A DNA stretch of 43,109 bases from a virus, in IMG/VR virus record IMGVR_UViG_3300041411_000409, positions 1 to 43,109 of that record; one strand, written 5' to 3'. A model generated the notes under the pieces. It searched no databases. It worked only from the letters and a program-made list of their open reading frames with translations, and had not been told where the DNA came from. Every line of letters begins with the position of its first letter. Within the stretch, counting starts at the first letter, position 1. Positions 1 to 6,333 of the stretch are shown piece after piece. Made by a program: the position numbers and the translations under genes.

Positions 1-135
1 TTTAGGTTGCCATCGTTCAATATCCTCTAATGTGACTTGATCATTGCGAACAACTTTTACTTCCTGATCCAACTCGCCAAAGTACTGGACGATGTTGTAG
101 GTAAAAGAGTCGTAATTGTCGATCATTAGAAGCAT
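1..135 (-). CDS. trpG: Anthranilate synthase component II, glutamine amidotransferase (5' end, host gene)
   Basis: The minus strand reads an ATG at 135 and stays open to the window edge, giving the first 45 residues of a TrpG/PabA-type glutamine amidotransferase. The opening [14 protein letters not shown] is the hallmark of this family and is followed by VQYFGEL and the VVRND motif. TrpG supplies ammonia from glutamine to TrpE for anthranilate synthesis in the tryptophan pathway. The catalytic Cys lies outside the window. This is the only chromosomal gene visible and marks the left flank of the prophage. The phage junction sits just upstream of its start, so the native upstream region of trpG has been displaced. 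Confidence 0.93.
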   Translation of the reverse strand, partial: MLLMIDNYDSFTYNIVQYFGELDQEVKVVRNDQVTLEDIERWQPK

Positions 136-241
136 TTTAGATTCAACTCACTAATAAATAAGGGGATTTTATTTTGAGGTGGTTTTGATACTCAATTTGG
201 TACTCAAGATTGAGAAAGTACCTATGTCATTGTATAAAATA
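136..241. other. Left prophage-host junction (attachment site candidate)
   Basis: This short AT-rich stretch separates host trpG from the terminator of the phage early-left operon, so the left junction must lie in it. It contains a near-perfect 12-bp tandem repeat: TTTGATACTCAA at 184-195 and TTTGGTACTCAA at 196-207. The repeat could be the attachment core or recombinase arm sites, which is inference. No tRNA 3' end is recognisable here. The matching right copy would lie beyond the integrase start at the right window edge and cannot be compared. Confidence 0.45.
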
Positions 242-262
242 AAGCCACCTCAATAGGTGGCT
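232..262 (-). terminator. Terminator of the early-left operon
   Basis: A perfect 8-bp stem, AGCCACCT (243-250) and AGGTGGCT (255-262) with loop CAAT, is followed on the minus strand by a T-rich tract. It overlaps the last codons of the gene ending at 250. It stands between the phage operon and trpG, which run in the same direction, so it would insulate the host gene from phage transcription. Confidence 0.75.
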
Positions 263-519
263 ACTTTATCAGATTCTTTTGTGTCTGTAACGACAGATTG
301 TACGTAGGACAATAACCAATAACTTTTTCTACCATCCTTATATGGTTTTTGGTATCTACCTTCACGGATCCGAGTGTCTAGTGTTTCAGGTTCTATGTTA
401 AGCATATGTGCAAACTCAGCACGACCAACACGCCGTTCTTCTTTTGTCTGAGCAATTCGTTCAGCAACTGAAACAATTTTTTCAAGAATACTGGCTTCTA
501 TTTTAACAACTTGTCCCAT
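250..519 (-). CDS. Small helix-turn-helix protein, excisionase/AlpA-like candidate
   Basis: This encodes 89 residues. The middle part, RAEFAHMLNIEPETLDTRI around residues 33-51, looks like a helix-turn-helix in which a short recognition helix is followed by a basic wing (KPYKDGRKSYW). Such small proteins at a phage end are often excisionases or AlpA-type regulators, but the family match is weak. A good ribosome site, GAGGTGG, lies just upstream of the ATG at 519, and the preceding small ORF stops immediately before it (TAA directly followed by ATG). It is the last gene of the early-left operon and the one nearest the left attachment site, which suits a role in excision. Confidence 0.5.
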   Translation of the reverse strand: MGQVVKIEASILEKIVSVAERIAQTKEERRVGRAEFAHMLNIEPETLDTRIREGRYQKPYKDGRKSYWLLSYVQSVVTDTKESDKVATY

Positions 520-600
520 TTACCACCTCACCAAAAAACCATAATTAAAAAAGCTAAAAGCCATAAAATATTTGTTCCGTAGAGCGCTTCTTTCATCCAT
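520..600 (-). CDS. 26-residue micropeptide, possibly membrane-associated
   Basis: A 26-codon ORF fills the gap between two larger early genes exactly. Its ATG (598-600) lies inside the end of the upstream gene, with AGGAG five bases before it, and its TAA (520-522) abuts the ATG of the next gene. The product begins with a charged stretch (MDERSALRNK) followed by an aromatic, hydrophobic stretch to the C-terminus. The SD and the exact packing argue that it is translated. No function is recognised. A mere translational coupler is the alternative. Confidence 0.45.
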   Translation of the reverse strand: MDERSALRNKYFMAFSFFNYGFLVRW

Positions 601-1180
601 TAGCTCCTGATACGTTTGGCACACTATGAAAGTGCATCCAGTGTGAAGGTGGGTCATTGTGATAATTTGCCCATACACTATTTAAATCTTCATCAATAGT
701 CATATAGTCTTGTTCGGGGGTAACGTCTGGCGAATCTGCCCAACAAATTAGTACCATTATGTCAGTACGCGGCTCTTCTACTTCTACGCTGATCCAAGTT
801 GGCACCGTCTGGGTTTTTGATGCTTCCCAAATTATTCTCCCTGCAACCTCAATGATGTCATTAACATCATTTTTACTGAGATGAGCTGTAGCCTGGCGAA
901 GCGTGGCCATATTCTTTGACAGCCAATTATCATAAATTGGAAACTGTGGAATTGAGGGAATAGGCTGTTTAATCTTTAATAAATAAACATCGCCGTTTTT
1001 CTCAACATCAAGTTCTGCCAATATTTGCTTAATCGTTTTCGCACTAAGTTTGCAAACAGTCGCCAATTGCGAAACTGTTAAGCCATAAGTATCGTTTGCC
1101 AGAGCTCTATAAACTTTTGCTTTATATTTAGTGAAATTCGTCATTTCATTGGCTTTTTTAAGTTCAGCTGCAGTACTCAT
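593..1180 (-). CDS. Winged-helix plus DUF551-like phage protein
   Basis: The protein has 195 residues from the ATG at 1180. A longer start at 1195 exists, but only the inner ATG has GGAG at proper spacing, and the preceding small gene stops two bases before it, so 1180 is preferred. Residues of about 20-70 form a winged-helix-like region (YGLTVSQLATVCKLSAKTI). The C-terminal part, starting at TWISVEVEEPR and ending HWMHFHSVPN, matches the DUF551 pattern common in phage early proteins. The molecular role is unknown. It is part of the early-left operon. Confidence 0.65.
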   Translation of the reverse strand: MSTAAELKKANEMTNFTKYKAKVYRALANDTYGLTVSQLATVCKLSAKTIKQILAELDVEKNGDVYLLKIKQPIPSIPQFPIYDNWLSKNMATLRQATAHLSKNDVNDIIEVAGRIIWEASKTQTVPTWISVEVEEPRTDIMVLICWADSPDVTPEQDYMTIDEDLNSVWANYHNDPPSHWMHFHSVPNVSGANG

Positions 1181-1182
1181 TT

Positions 1183-1326
1183 TCACTTTCTCCATGTGGC
1201 TTCTTTAAACTTTACATTCACTAAGCAAGCATCGATTTCAGAAGGATTAACATTGTCGAACTGGTGATTCATGTGTGCGCCTATTACCAGTAAAATGCGC
1301 GTCATTGTTGAGTAGTGATATTTCAT
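1183..1326 (-). CDS. 47-residue hypothetical early protein
   Basis: This ORF encodes 47 residues and begins MKYHYSTMTR. Its ATG overlaps the stop of the upstream 486-codon gene as ATGA (1323-1326), with GGAG eight bases before it, and its TGA (1183-1185) lies two bases before the preferred start of the next gene. These junctions are typical of translationally coupled phage genes. The first half contains a short hydrophobic run (ILLVIGAHM). No homology is recognised. Confidence 0.6.
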   Translation of the reverse strand: MKYHYSTMTRILLVIGAHMNHQFDNVNPSEIDACLVNVKFKEATWRK

Positions 1327-2783
1327 TGGCTTATCTCCAATGGTGCACCAGGTAATTGAGCTTCACGGTTTTTGTATGCTGTCATTGCTTCATACTTTTG
1401 AGTCCCGTTTTCAAGCAGGCGGATCTCGGCGAATAAAGCACGTAAAACATCTATGTTTTGTGCCGCATGGATTCGCTCAATTAGTGGTCTGCCTTTTAAC
1501 TCATTAAGGCGTTTATAAGAAGCATCTAGTAAAGGTTTGCGTTGTGCTTCTGACCATTGGCGAGTGCGGTCAAAGATTGCATTAACTTCCTCAGCGTTCC
1601 CAGCCATATCTATTTCAAAGGCCAATTCGTCTACAAGTTCTTCCGAATAAGTGAAAGCAGCATAAGCAGGATCAGAATCAATTAGATCAAGCTGTGAAAG
1701 TTGTTCTTTGCGTTGCTCACTTTGAATTCTCAACTCGCTTAAATCTTCAGAAGTAAGATTTTTTGAGCTTGCTAAAATAGTGTCATTAACTTTGGCTAAC
1801 TCATCTAATGTGTTGGCCTGATCAATTAGACTTATAAGGACTGCTTTGGGTTCCGATGTCGGTTTATCGCTGAAAGTTGTCTCTTGAATAACTTTCATTA
1901 AATAGTCACGTTCTTGATCTTCTAAATGCCCATTTGCACCAATTTTCCGCTTAACCGCTTGTAGTTCTTCAGCAGAAGTGCACGATTCAATCTCACCAAT
2001 GAATGAGTCGTATAAAACAGAAAATACTTGCTCACTTGCTGTATCAGCAGCTTCCATTTCAATAAAATCCAGCTCAGTTAAACGAGTCTGTTTAGCAACC
2101 TCAATTTCATCTAACTGCTCTTGCGTAAAGCCTTCTTTTTCAAGACCTGAGCAAACGTTCTCGACTTCTTGCTCTGAATTAGCAATTTTCAAAGCGTCCA
2201 ATAAAGCTTGGTGTTGTAAATTACTTGTAGGCAGGGAAGCTGAGTTATTTGTAGAAGGGGATCCCAATACTTCAGCATGAGTTGGTTCCTCATTCTTAGT
2301 TTCTTCTACTTGTTTTGTTGATGCCGCTTTAGTGGTTTTTTTCTTACCACCCTTTTGTTTTTCTGCACCTCCGATAGGAACGACTAGCGCATCACTTGTA
2401 TTAGCATCACGGCCAACAGCAGCACAAAATGCCTTTAGCTGGAGACGAGCATTCTCAATATCGGCTTGAGCAAAACCATTTGTAATAGCATTTTTAAGAG
2501 CAGCGGTTTCATTGAATTTGTACCAGTAAATGCTTCCGGTTGGTTCAATAAGGTAAATGTCTTGATCTGGCTTAACATCATCAAGCGTAAGAGGTTGAGT
2601 AAAAGTAATTCCAGCCAATTCAATTTTTGGCAGTTGAATACAATACTCATAGCCAGGCAATGAAAATACTGTAGCTGGGAACTGATCCAGCGTATCAAAC
2701 TCACCATCGATGTGACGGCAAAGAATAACTTTGCCGGACATCAAAGCATTAAAGGCTTCTTGGTTTGAAATTAAATTAGTCAT
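1323..2783 (-). CDS. Early protein with a phage N-terminal module and five helical repeats
   Basis: The product has 486 residues. Residues 1-120 form a compact module (QEAFNALMSGKVILCR near the start, then LPGYEYCIQL) that resembles small stand-alone phage proteins. Residues 135-190 are a linker rich in Lys, Thr and Ser. Residues of about 193-477 contain five diverged repeats of 42-49 residues, each starting with a Leu/Ile-rich helix plus an Ala/Asn-Ser/Thr-x-Glu-Glu/Asp-Leu/Val turn and ending in a helix with Arg and Leu. They lie near 193-238, 258-301, 314-362, 386-430 and 434-477. No enzyme motif is seen. The gene follows the annealing protein by 19 bp, so a role in recombination or in countering host nucleases is possible but unproven. 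Confidence 0.6.
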   Translation of the reverse strand: MTNLISNQEAFNALMSGKVILCRHIDGEFDTLDQFPATVFSLPGYEYCIQLPKIELAGITFTQPLTLDDVKPDQDIYLIEPTGSIYWYKFNETAALKNAITNGFAQADIENARLQLKAFCAAVGRDANTSDALVVPIGGAEKQKGGKKKTTKAASTKQVEETKNEEPTHAEVLGSPSTNNSASLPTSNLQHQALLDALKIANSEQEVENVCSGLEKEGFTQEQLDEIEVAKQTRLTELDFIEMEAADTASEQVFSVLYDSFIGEIESCTSAEELQAVKRKIGANGHLEDQERDYLMKVIQETTFSDKPTSEPKAVLISLIDQANTLDELAKVNDTILASSKNLTSEDLSELRIQSEQRKEQLSQLDLIDSDPAYAAFTYSEELVDELAFEIDMAGNAEEVNAIFDRTRQWSEAQRKPLLDASYKRLNELKGRPLIERIHAAQNIDVLRALFAEIRLLENGTQKYEAMTAYKNREAQLPGAPLEISQ

Positions 2784-2802
2784 GTTTAGTTCCTGCCTTT
2801 AA

Positions 2803-3549
2803 TTAATGATGGAGTGGTTGAGTTGGGTTTTGTTGCTGTTTTTGGCTAGGGTTGGTTTTCCAGCCCATTTGATCTGCACGAGCTCGACAAGCTGTTTTGA
2901 TGCCGGCTTCGTAGGTTGTGCCTTTAAAACGGTTTGCCGCAGCCTTAAGGATTGTTGTATCAGGCGCATCTTTAATTGCTTTTAAAGCATCCTGATAAAG
3001 TTGATCTTGTGTTCGTTTTGGCTGAGGATTCTGCGTTTGGTTATTTTTAGATACAGGTACAGAGGTATTTAGCTCAAGATAAGCAAAGTCATAGTTGTAT
3101 AAATATTTGCTACCATCAAAATTACCCAGGTAAATATCAGCAGCTATACCAATAGCTTTAAATGCAACCCCAAGCGCATCTGTTACAGCCTTTTTATAGC
3201 CTTCATCAATAGCGACTAATTTGCCTTTTTGAAGTTCAACAATTGCTGAACCTCCATTGCCAAAGAACTCCTCACCCCACACACCGTCTAATTTTGTTTT
3301 TACTGCCACCTCTGCAAATGCCATCATGGTTCCATCGGGTGCAGTTTCTGACCATAAGCGAACATGTCTATACGTCCACCCATGACCAACGGGCCCAAAA
3401 GCTTGAGTCATAGCCATTAAACGCCATTGAGGATTAATATCTGATTTGCCTTTTAAATAACCAAACTCAATTTTTTTTAGAAAATTGGTAGGAGTCTGTT
3501 TAACTGCATTCCAGATGTGTAAGTTGTCTTTTGAATTTTCAGTAGTCAT
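2803..3549 (-). CDS. Rad52/Sak-like single-strand annealing protein
   Basis: The protein has 248 residues. Two segments match the Rad52-type phage annealing fold: residues 58-104 (YRHVRLW, then AEVAVKTKLDGVW and EEFFGNGGS) and residues 115-150 (DEGYKKAVTDALGVAFKAIG, then YLGNFDGSKY). This is followed by a Gln/Pro/Asn-rich linker and a small C-terminal helical domain (180-235) that may bind partners. Such proteins pair complementary single strands during phage recombination. AAGGA lies upstream of the ATG at 3549. No partner exonuclease is recognisable nearby. It is the central gene of the early-left operon. Confidence 0.72.
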   Translation of the reverse strand: MTTENSKDNLHIWNAVKQTPTNFLKKIEFGYLKGKSDINPQWRLMAMTQAFGPVGHGWTYRHVRLWSETAPDGTMMAFAEVAVKTKLDGVWGEEFFGNGGSAIVELQKGKLVAIDEGYKKAVTDALGVAFKAIGIAADIYLGNFDGSKYLYNYDFAYLELNTSVPVSKNNQTQNPQPKRTQDQLYQDALKAIKDAPDTTILKAAANRFKGTTYEAGIKTACRARADQMGWKTNPSQKQQQNPTQPLHH

Positions 3550-3560
3550 TTTTATTATCC

Positions 3561-3887
3561 TTATCTTGAACCAGTGAAGCCGCGTTTTTGCTTATAAGCT
3601 TTGCGGTCCTGTGACGGAATGTGTGAACCAACTAGATCTTTAGCTAGTTGCTTAGAGCGCTGGGATCTAATTTCTTGAGTTAGAACTTCCCAAACTGCTG
3701 GGCTATCTTTTTTAAATTGCTCAACATTTAAAGGGGTTTTAACGTCATCCTTGCTGATTTTGTAAAGCACTTTGCCATTAGCGTTTGAAGCAAATACTTG
3801 CCAACCTATGCGAACTGAATAGAGACCAGTTTCATCACGGCCTAAATATGACTTGTAGCCGTCAGGGTGTTTCTTGAAATTAGTCAT
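3561..3887 (-). CDS. Hypothetical early phage protein
   Basis: The protein has 108 residues from the ATG at 3887. AGGAG lies at good spacing and the upstream gene stops two bases earlier, so a longer start at 3908 inside the neighbour is rejected. The protein is basic, with a predicted beta-rich N-terminal half (GYKSYLGRDETGLYSVRIGW) and a C-terminal tail rich in Lys and Arg, which suggests nucleic-acid contact. The family is not recognised. It precedes the annealing protein by 11 bp. Confidence 0.55.
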   Translation of the reverse strand: MTNFKKHPDGYKSYLGRDETGLYSVRIGWQVFASNANGKVLYKISKDDVKTPLNVEQFKKDSPAVWEVLTQEIRSQRSKQLAKDLVGSHIPSQDRKAYKQKRGFTGSR

Positions 3888-3889
3888 GA

Positions 3890-4330
3890 TTAAGACTCCT
3901 CGATCCAACGGTTACGATCGATGTAGCCAACCAATAAAATATTTATATTTTTATGGTCATCGCGATTGGTAAAGTCATTGAAGGGCTTGCCGCTTAGGTC
4001 TGTTACTGACTCAATGGCCAAGTTGGTAATTTCAGCAGTTGTAAAGTCAGATCCGGTAACGCCGTAGCTATCTTTTACGCCTTGAAAATCAAAGCCAACT
4101 TTTAGCTTGAATCCATCAATACGAATTACACCTTCACCTGAGTTTTCACCCGTTTTAGTTGCTGCTAATAATTGATATTCAGAACCAACTACTTGTTTGC
4201 TTTCGTAGTTGTAATTAGAAGGAACGCTAGAATTAGCGGTTTTGTATTCACAAGATGCTAAGGCTGCAAGTACAGCAATTGCTGTAACTCCAGTTACCTT
4301 GTGCTTGTTTGAAACGGTTTTTACGTTCAT
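3890..4330 (-). CDS. Predicted lipoprotein, first gene of the early-left operon
   Basis: The protein has 146 residues from the ATG at 4330. It has a clear lipoprotein signal: basic N-region (KHK at 9-11), a hydrophobic core of about 14 residues, and lipobox LASC with the lipidated Cys at 27. The mature part begins EYKTANSS and is acidic and mostly beta-like, with no known domain. It is the first gene behind the repressor-controlled left promoter, so it is expected very early in infection. Early phage lipoproteins can block a host receptor or DNA entry of rival phages (Llp of phage T5 is a known case). That role is inference. An alternative start at 4351 lies farther upstream but has no better ribosome site. 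Confidence 0.6.
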   Translation of the reverse strand: MNVKTVSNKHKVTGVTAIAVLAALASCEYKTANSSVPSNYNYESKQVVGSEYQLLAATKTGENSGEGVIRIDGFKLKVGFDFQGVKDSYGVTGSDFTTAEITNLAIESVTDLSGKPFNDFTNRDDHKNINILLVGYIDRNRWIEES

Positions 4331-4404
4331 AATTGATCTCGCAAGTTGCAAAGCACATCGAAAGGTCAGAGAGTCGGTGTGCTTTTTTGTTGTCTACGAG
4401 ACAA

Positions 4405-4433
4405 ATATTAACTATGGTTAATATTTTAGTCAA
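4405..4433 (-). promoter_or_regulatory. Early-left promoter (PL-like)
   Basis: On the minus strand a TTGACT -35 box (4428-4433) and a TAATAT -10 box (4405-4410) are separated by exactly 17 bases, close to the sigma-70 consensus. A 16-bp repressor palindrome (4407-4422) occupies the -10 box and part of the spacer, and a second copy lies 8 bases upstream of the -35. Bound repressor would therefore block polymerase directly. Confidence 0.8.
4407..4422. promoter_or_regulatory. Repressor operator OL1 candidate
   Basis: ATTAAC-TATG-GTTAAT is a perfect inverted repeat with 6-bp arms. The same pattern recurs at 4441-4456 and three times between the repressor and cro genes, which identifies it as the probable CI/Cro operator. 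Confidence 0.78.
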
Positions 4434-4440
4434 TAGAAAA

Positions 4441-4456
4441 GTTAACATTGGTTAAT
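4441..4456. promoter_or_regulatory. Repressor operator OL2 candidate
   Basis: GTTAAC-ATTG-GTTAAT matches the operator consensus with one mismatch in the left arm. It lies just upstream of the left promoter -35 box. A further half-site, ATTAAC, is present at 4464-4469. Confidence 0.72.
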
Positions 4457-4492
4457 AATATTTATTAACTTTAATTTATTTTTTATTAGCTA

Positions 4493-4517
4493 TAAGAAAA
4501 CCCACCGTGGTGGTGGG
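4493..4517 (-). terminator. Terminator of the repressor transcript
   Basis: The 6-bp stem CCCACC (4501-4506) and GGTGGG (4512-4517) is followed on the minus strand by TTTTCTT. It lies downstream of the repressor and its partner gene and upstream of the left promoter, so it separates lysogenic from early-left transcription. Confidence 0.75.
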
Positions 4518-4602
4518 CTGGAAGGAGTTTATTTTGGAGTTTTCAAACTGTGTCGGGTCAGGTTTTTATTATCCCGCCTTCAAAAAAATTGATTTAGGCT
4601 GC

Positions 4603-4905
4603 TTATGCATCAGAATATTTTTCTAAAAACTCATCTATCCATTCCTGTGCTGCCTCAAGATTAGTTATATCTTTTAACTTTAGAAGAGTGCCTTCTGCTT
4701 CATTAAAGCCTTCAATAATAGCTTCAAAGATATTCGCTTCACTAATGACTTCGCGTGCCATTTCCGCTGCATCATAGCTCTGCTTGGCTTTTTTAAGGGA
4801 AGTTATTTGTTTATCAATTCCAGCGCCAATTTTTCCTAATGCCAATTTAAATTCTTGACGATTGATCGTTAGCGCAGTTTTTGATTTATTAAGTGTTGCA
4901 ATCAT
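4603..4905 (-). CDS. Hypothetical protein co-transcribed with the repressor (rex position)
   Basis: The protein has 100 residues, mostly helical, with a charged coiled-coil-like middle (TSLKKAKQSYDAAEMAREVI) and an acidic C-terminal half. It has no signal peptide or membrane helix. It lies 84 bp downstream of the repressor gene on the same strand and is followed by a strong terminator, with no promoter visible in between. It should therefore be expressed in the lysogen along with the repressor. Lambda rexAB occupies the same place and excludes other phages. There is no sequence similarity to Rex, so the analogy is positional only. Confidence 0.55.
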   Translation of the reverse strand: MIATLNKSKTALTINRQEFKLALGKIGAGIDKQITSLKKAKQSYDAAEMAREVISEANIFEAIIEGFNEAEGTLLKLKDITNLEAAQEWIDEFLEKYSDA

Positions 4906-4989
4906 TATGTTCTCTTTTTTAAGAAATTTTAATTACTCAGCTCGCTATAACTGGCGAGCTGACCAGTAAGTTGCTCCGAGTTCATAGTT

Positions 4990-5655
4990 TTAAGAATGTT
5001 TGGTTCTTGATCTTCTTTTTGCTCTGTATGTATATCGCATGCAGTCAACTACTTGGCCCACAAAATGACAATGCTCATCCAAAGGAATGATATTCGGTTC
5101 AAATTTAGGATTTAGAGCTTGTAGAAAGCGAGAGCCATCTGTCTCGATAACAAGCTTTTTAAAAGTTGCATCTTCAAATCTTCGCACTACAACCATATCA
5201 CCAGATTGCATATCACTGTAGTAAACATCTGGATCAACAAGAATGTAATCACCCTCCAAAAAGTCTGGTTGATTACTAACGCCTTGAACTTTTAAATAGA
5301 AACAATTAGTACATTCATCAGGAAGTGGAAGCCACTCTTCAACTTGGGACAGGTCCACAGATTGAACATTCGTAAAAAGCCCTGCTTGAACCCATGAAAG
5401 TACAGGAGCTAATGTAGCTACTTTCTTAGAGACATTATTATCGATTTTTGGTTCTTCTTTACCACCATATAATAACCAATCATCAGAAACTTCTAAAAAC
5501 TTAGCAATAACTTTTAAATTATCAGCAGTTGGAATACTTACACCATCAAGCCATTTTTTTGCAGCAACTGGTGACTTCTTAGTTGCTCGTGCCAGGTCCG
5601 CAGCTTTTAGCTTTTTCTCATCCATTTTTTGCTTAATGCGTTGGTGTAAAGACAT
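4990..5655 (-). CDS. cI: CI-type prophage repressor (HTH plus S24 self-cleaving domain)
   Basis: The protein has 221 residues. Residues 1-65 form a lambda-type helix-turn-helix (LKAADLARATKKSPVAAKKW). Residues of about 85-215 form an S24/LexA-type domain with cleavage site Ala91-Gly92, catalytic Ser127 in VQGVSNQP and catalytic Lys166 in TFKKL. RecA-stimulated self-cleavage would inactivate it after DNA damage and induce the phage. It is transcribed away from cro, with three operator copies between the two genes and two more at the left promoter. It maintains lysogeny and shares its transcript with the 100-codon gene downstream. Confidence 0.92.
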   Translation of the reverse strand: MSLHQRIKQKMDEKKLKAADLARATKKSPVAAKKWLDGVSIPTADNLKVIAKFLEVSDDWLLYGGKEEPKIDNNVSKKVATLAPVLSWVQAGLFTNVQSVDLSQVEEWLPLPDECTNCFYLKVQGVSNQPDFLEGDYILVDPDVYYSDMQSGDMVVVRRFEDATFKKLVIETDGSRFLQALNPKFEPNIIPLDEHCHFVGQVVDCMRYTYRAKRRSRTKHS

Positions 5656-5673
5656 AACAATATTTCCAAAAAC

Positions 5674-5748
5674 ATTAACTAATGTTAATACACAGTATTG
5701 AAACTATGGTTAACAAGTGGTAAATTCCAACTATTAACTATAGTTAAC
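5674..5748. promoter_or_regulatory. Right operator region with three repressor sites
   Basis: Three 16-bp sites of pattern ATTAAC-N4-GTTAAT are present. ATTAAC-TAAT-GTTAAT lies at 5674-5689 and is perfect. The site at 5699-5714 keeps GTTAAC but has a diverged left arm. ATTAAC-TATA-GTTAAC lies at 5733-5748. The middle site covers the -35 region of the right promoter and the third covers its start point, while the first is nearest the repressor gene. This is the layout of a lambdoid OR region. Confidence 0.8.
5698..5726 (+). promoter_or_regulatory. Early-right promoter (PR-like)
   Basis: TTGAAA (5698-5703) and TAAATT (5721-5726) are separated by 17 bases. The expected start is near 5733, inside the third operator, and the cro ATG follows at 5760. 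Confidence 0.68.
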
Positions 5749-5759
5749 TTGGTGTAACC

Positions 5760-5948
5760 ATGAATATTAGTGACTTAATGAATTATCACGATTGTAAAAA
5801 TAAAAAAGAGTTATCCAACAAAACTGGATATTCGACTGTGACTCTTTGGAAATGGGAGAACAACGGAATACCAGCGAAAACTCAAACATTTTTGCAAGTC
5901 AAATCAAACGGAAAGCTTAAAGCAGACCCAAAAGTTTTAACCGCTTAG
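5760..5948 (+). CDS. cro: Cro-like regulator
   Basis: The protein has 62 residues and a small helix-turn-helix fold: KKELSNKTGYSTVTLWKW at about 15-32 reads as the two HTH helices, followed by a short strand region and a basic tail. It is the first gene of the right operon, divergent from the repressor, with the shared operators in between. By analogy with lambdoid phages it would shut off repressor synthesis and favour lytic growth. The ribosome site is weak (GGTG). Identification depends on size, HTH and position. Confidence 0.78.
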   Translation: MNISDLMNYHDCKNKKELSNKTGYSTVTLWKWENNGIPAKTQTFLQVKSNGKLKADPKVLTA

Positions 5949-5958
5949 GAATCTAACC

Positions 5959-6279
5959 ATGAGCAAATTATTAGATGAATTGCCTGCAAGCGCTAGCAAT
6001 AACGAATCGCTCATATTGCAAGCACTTAATGCAAGCAACCAAAGACAGGTAGCAGAGAGGGTAAAAGTGGATGCAAGTATCCTTTCTCGAATGAAAACTG
6101 ACAAGAAATCAAATGGATTGACTGAGGTTGAGTTTATTAGCTCATTGTTGACAGCCATTGGATTGAAAGTTGTGCCAGAAAATGATGTGTATTGCTCACC
6201 AGCAATTGCAGAGGCAACAAGAGTGTATTTGGCCCATGCATTTACATCACCTGAGTACATGCGAATTTTATTTAAATAA
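5959..6279 (+). CDS. cII: CII-family transcriptional activator
   Basis: The protein has 106 residues. It carries a CII-type DNA-binding segment (QRQVAERVKVDASILSRMK, about residues 28-46) followed by a helix typical of CII tetramerisation (FISSLLTAIGLKV). AGGAA lies upstream of the ATG. It is the second gene of the right operon, 10 bp after cro. Known CII proteins activate repressor and integrase transcription to set lysogeny. A long hairpin follows its stop and would act as a terminator for leftward transcription. Confidence 0.8.
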   Translation: MSKLLDELPASASNNESLILQALNASNQRQVAERVKVDASILSRMKTDKKSNGLTEVEFISSLLTAIGLKVVPENDVYCSPAIAEATRVYLAHAFTSPEYMRILFK

Positions 6280-6311
6280 AAAACCACTACCTGCTGGAAC
6301 AGGAGTGGTTT
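6266..6311 (-). terminator. Hairpin after cII, leftward terminator
   Basis: AAACCACT (6281-6288) pairs with AGTGGTTT (6304-6311), extended inside by CCTG and CAGG. On the minus strand it is followed by TTTTTTATTT, but on the plus strand no T-run follows. It therefore looks like a terminator for a short leftward, antisense transcript that would end at the cII 3' end, as OOP RNA does in lambda. A role as a weak rightward attenuator is the alternative. Confidence 0.5.
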
Positions 6312-6333
6312 CGATTCATCAATTTGGGAACCA

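Noticed and set aside
136-241. A tRNA fragment as attachment site
   Set aside because: No TTCGA-like T-loop or CCA end is present on either strand in this stretch.
1978-2280. A 100-codon plus-strand ORF and similar ORFs opposite the 486-codon early gene
   Set aside because: They are antisense to a well-formed gene, have Ser/Cys-rich compositions typical of shadows, and lack ribosome sites.
5656-5760. A leftward promoter for the repressor gene
   Set aside because: Weak matches such as TTGTTA and TGTATT with 18 bases exist, but none is good enough to report as a feature; activation by the repressor or CII may be needed.
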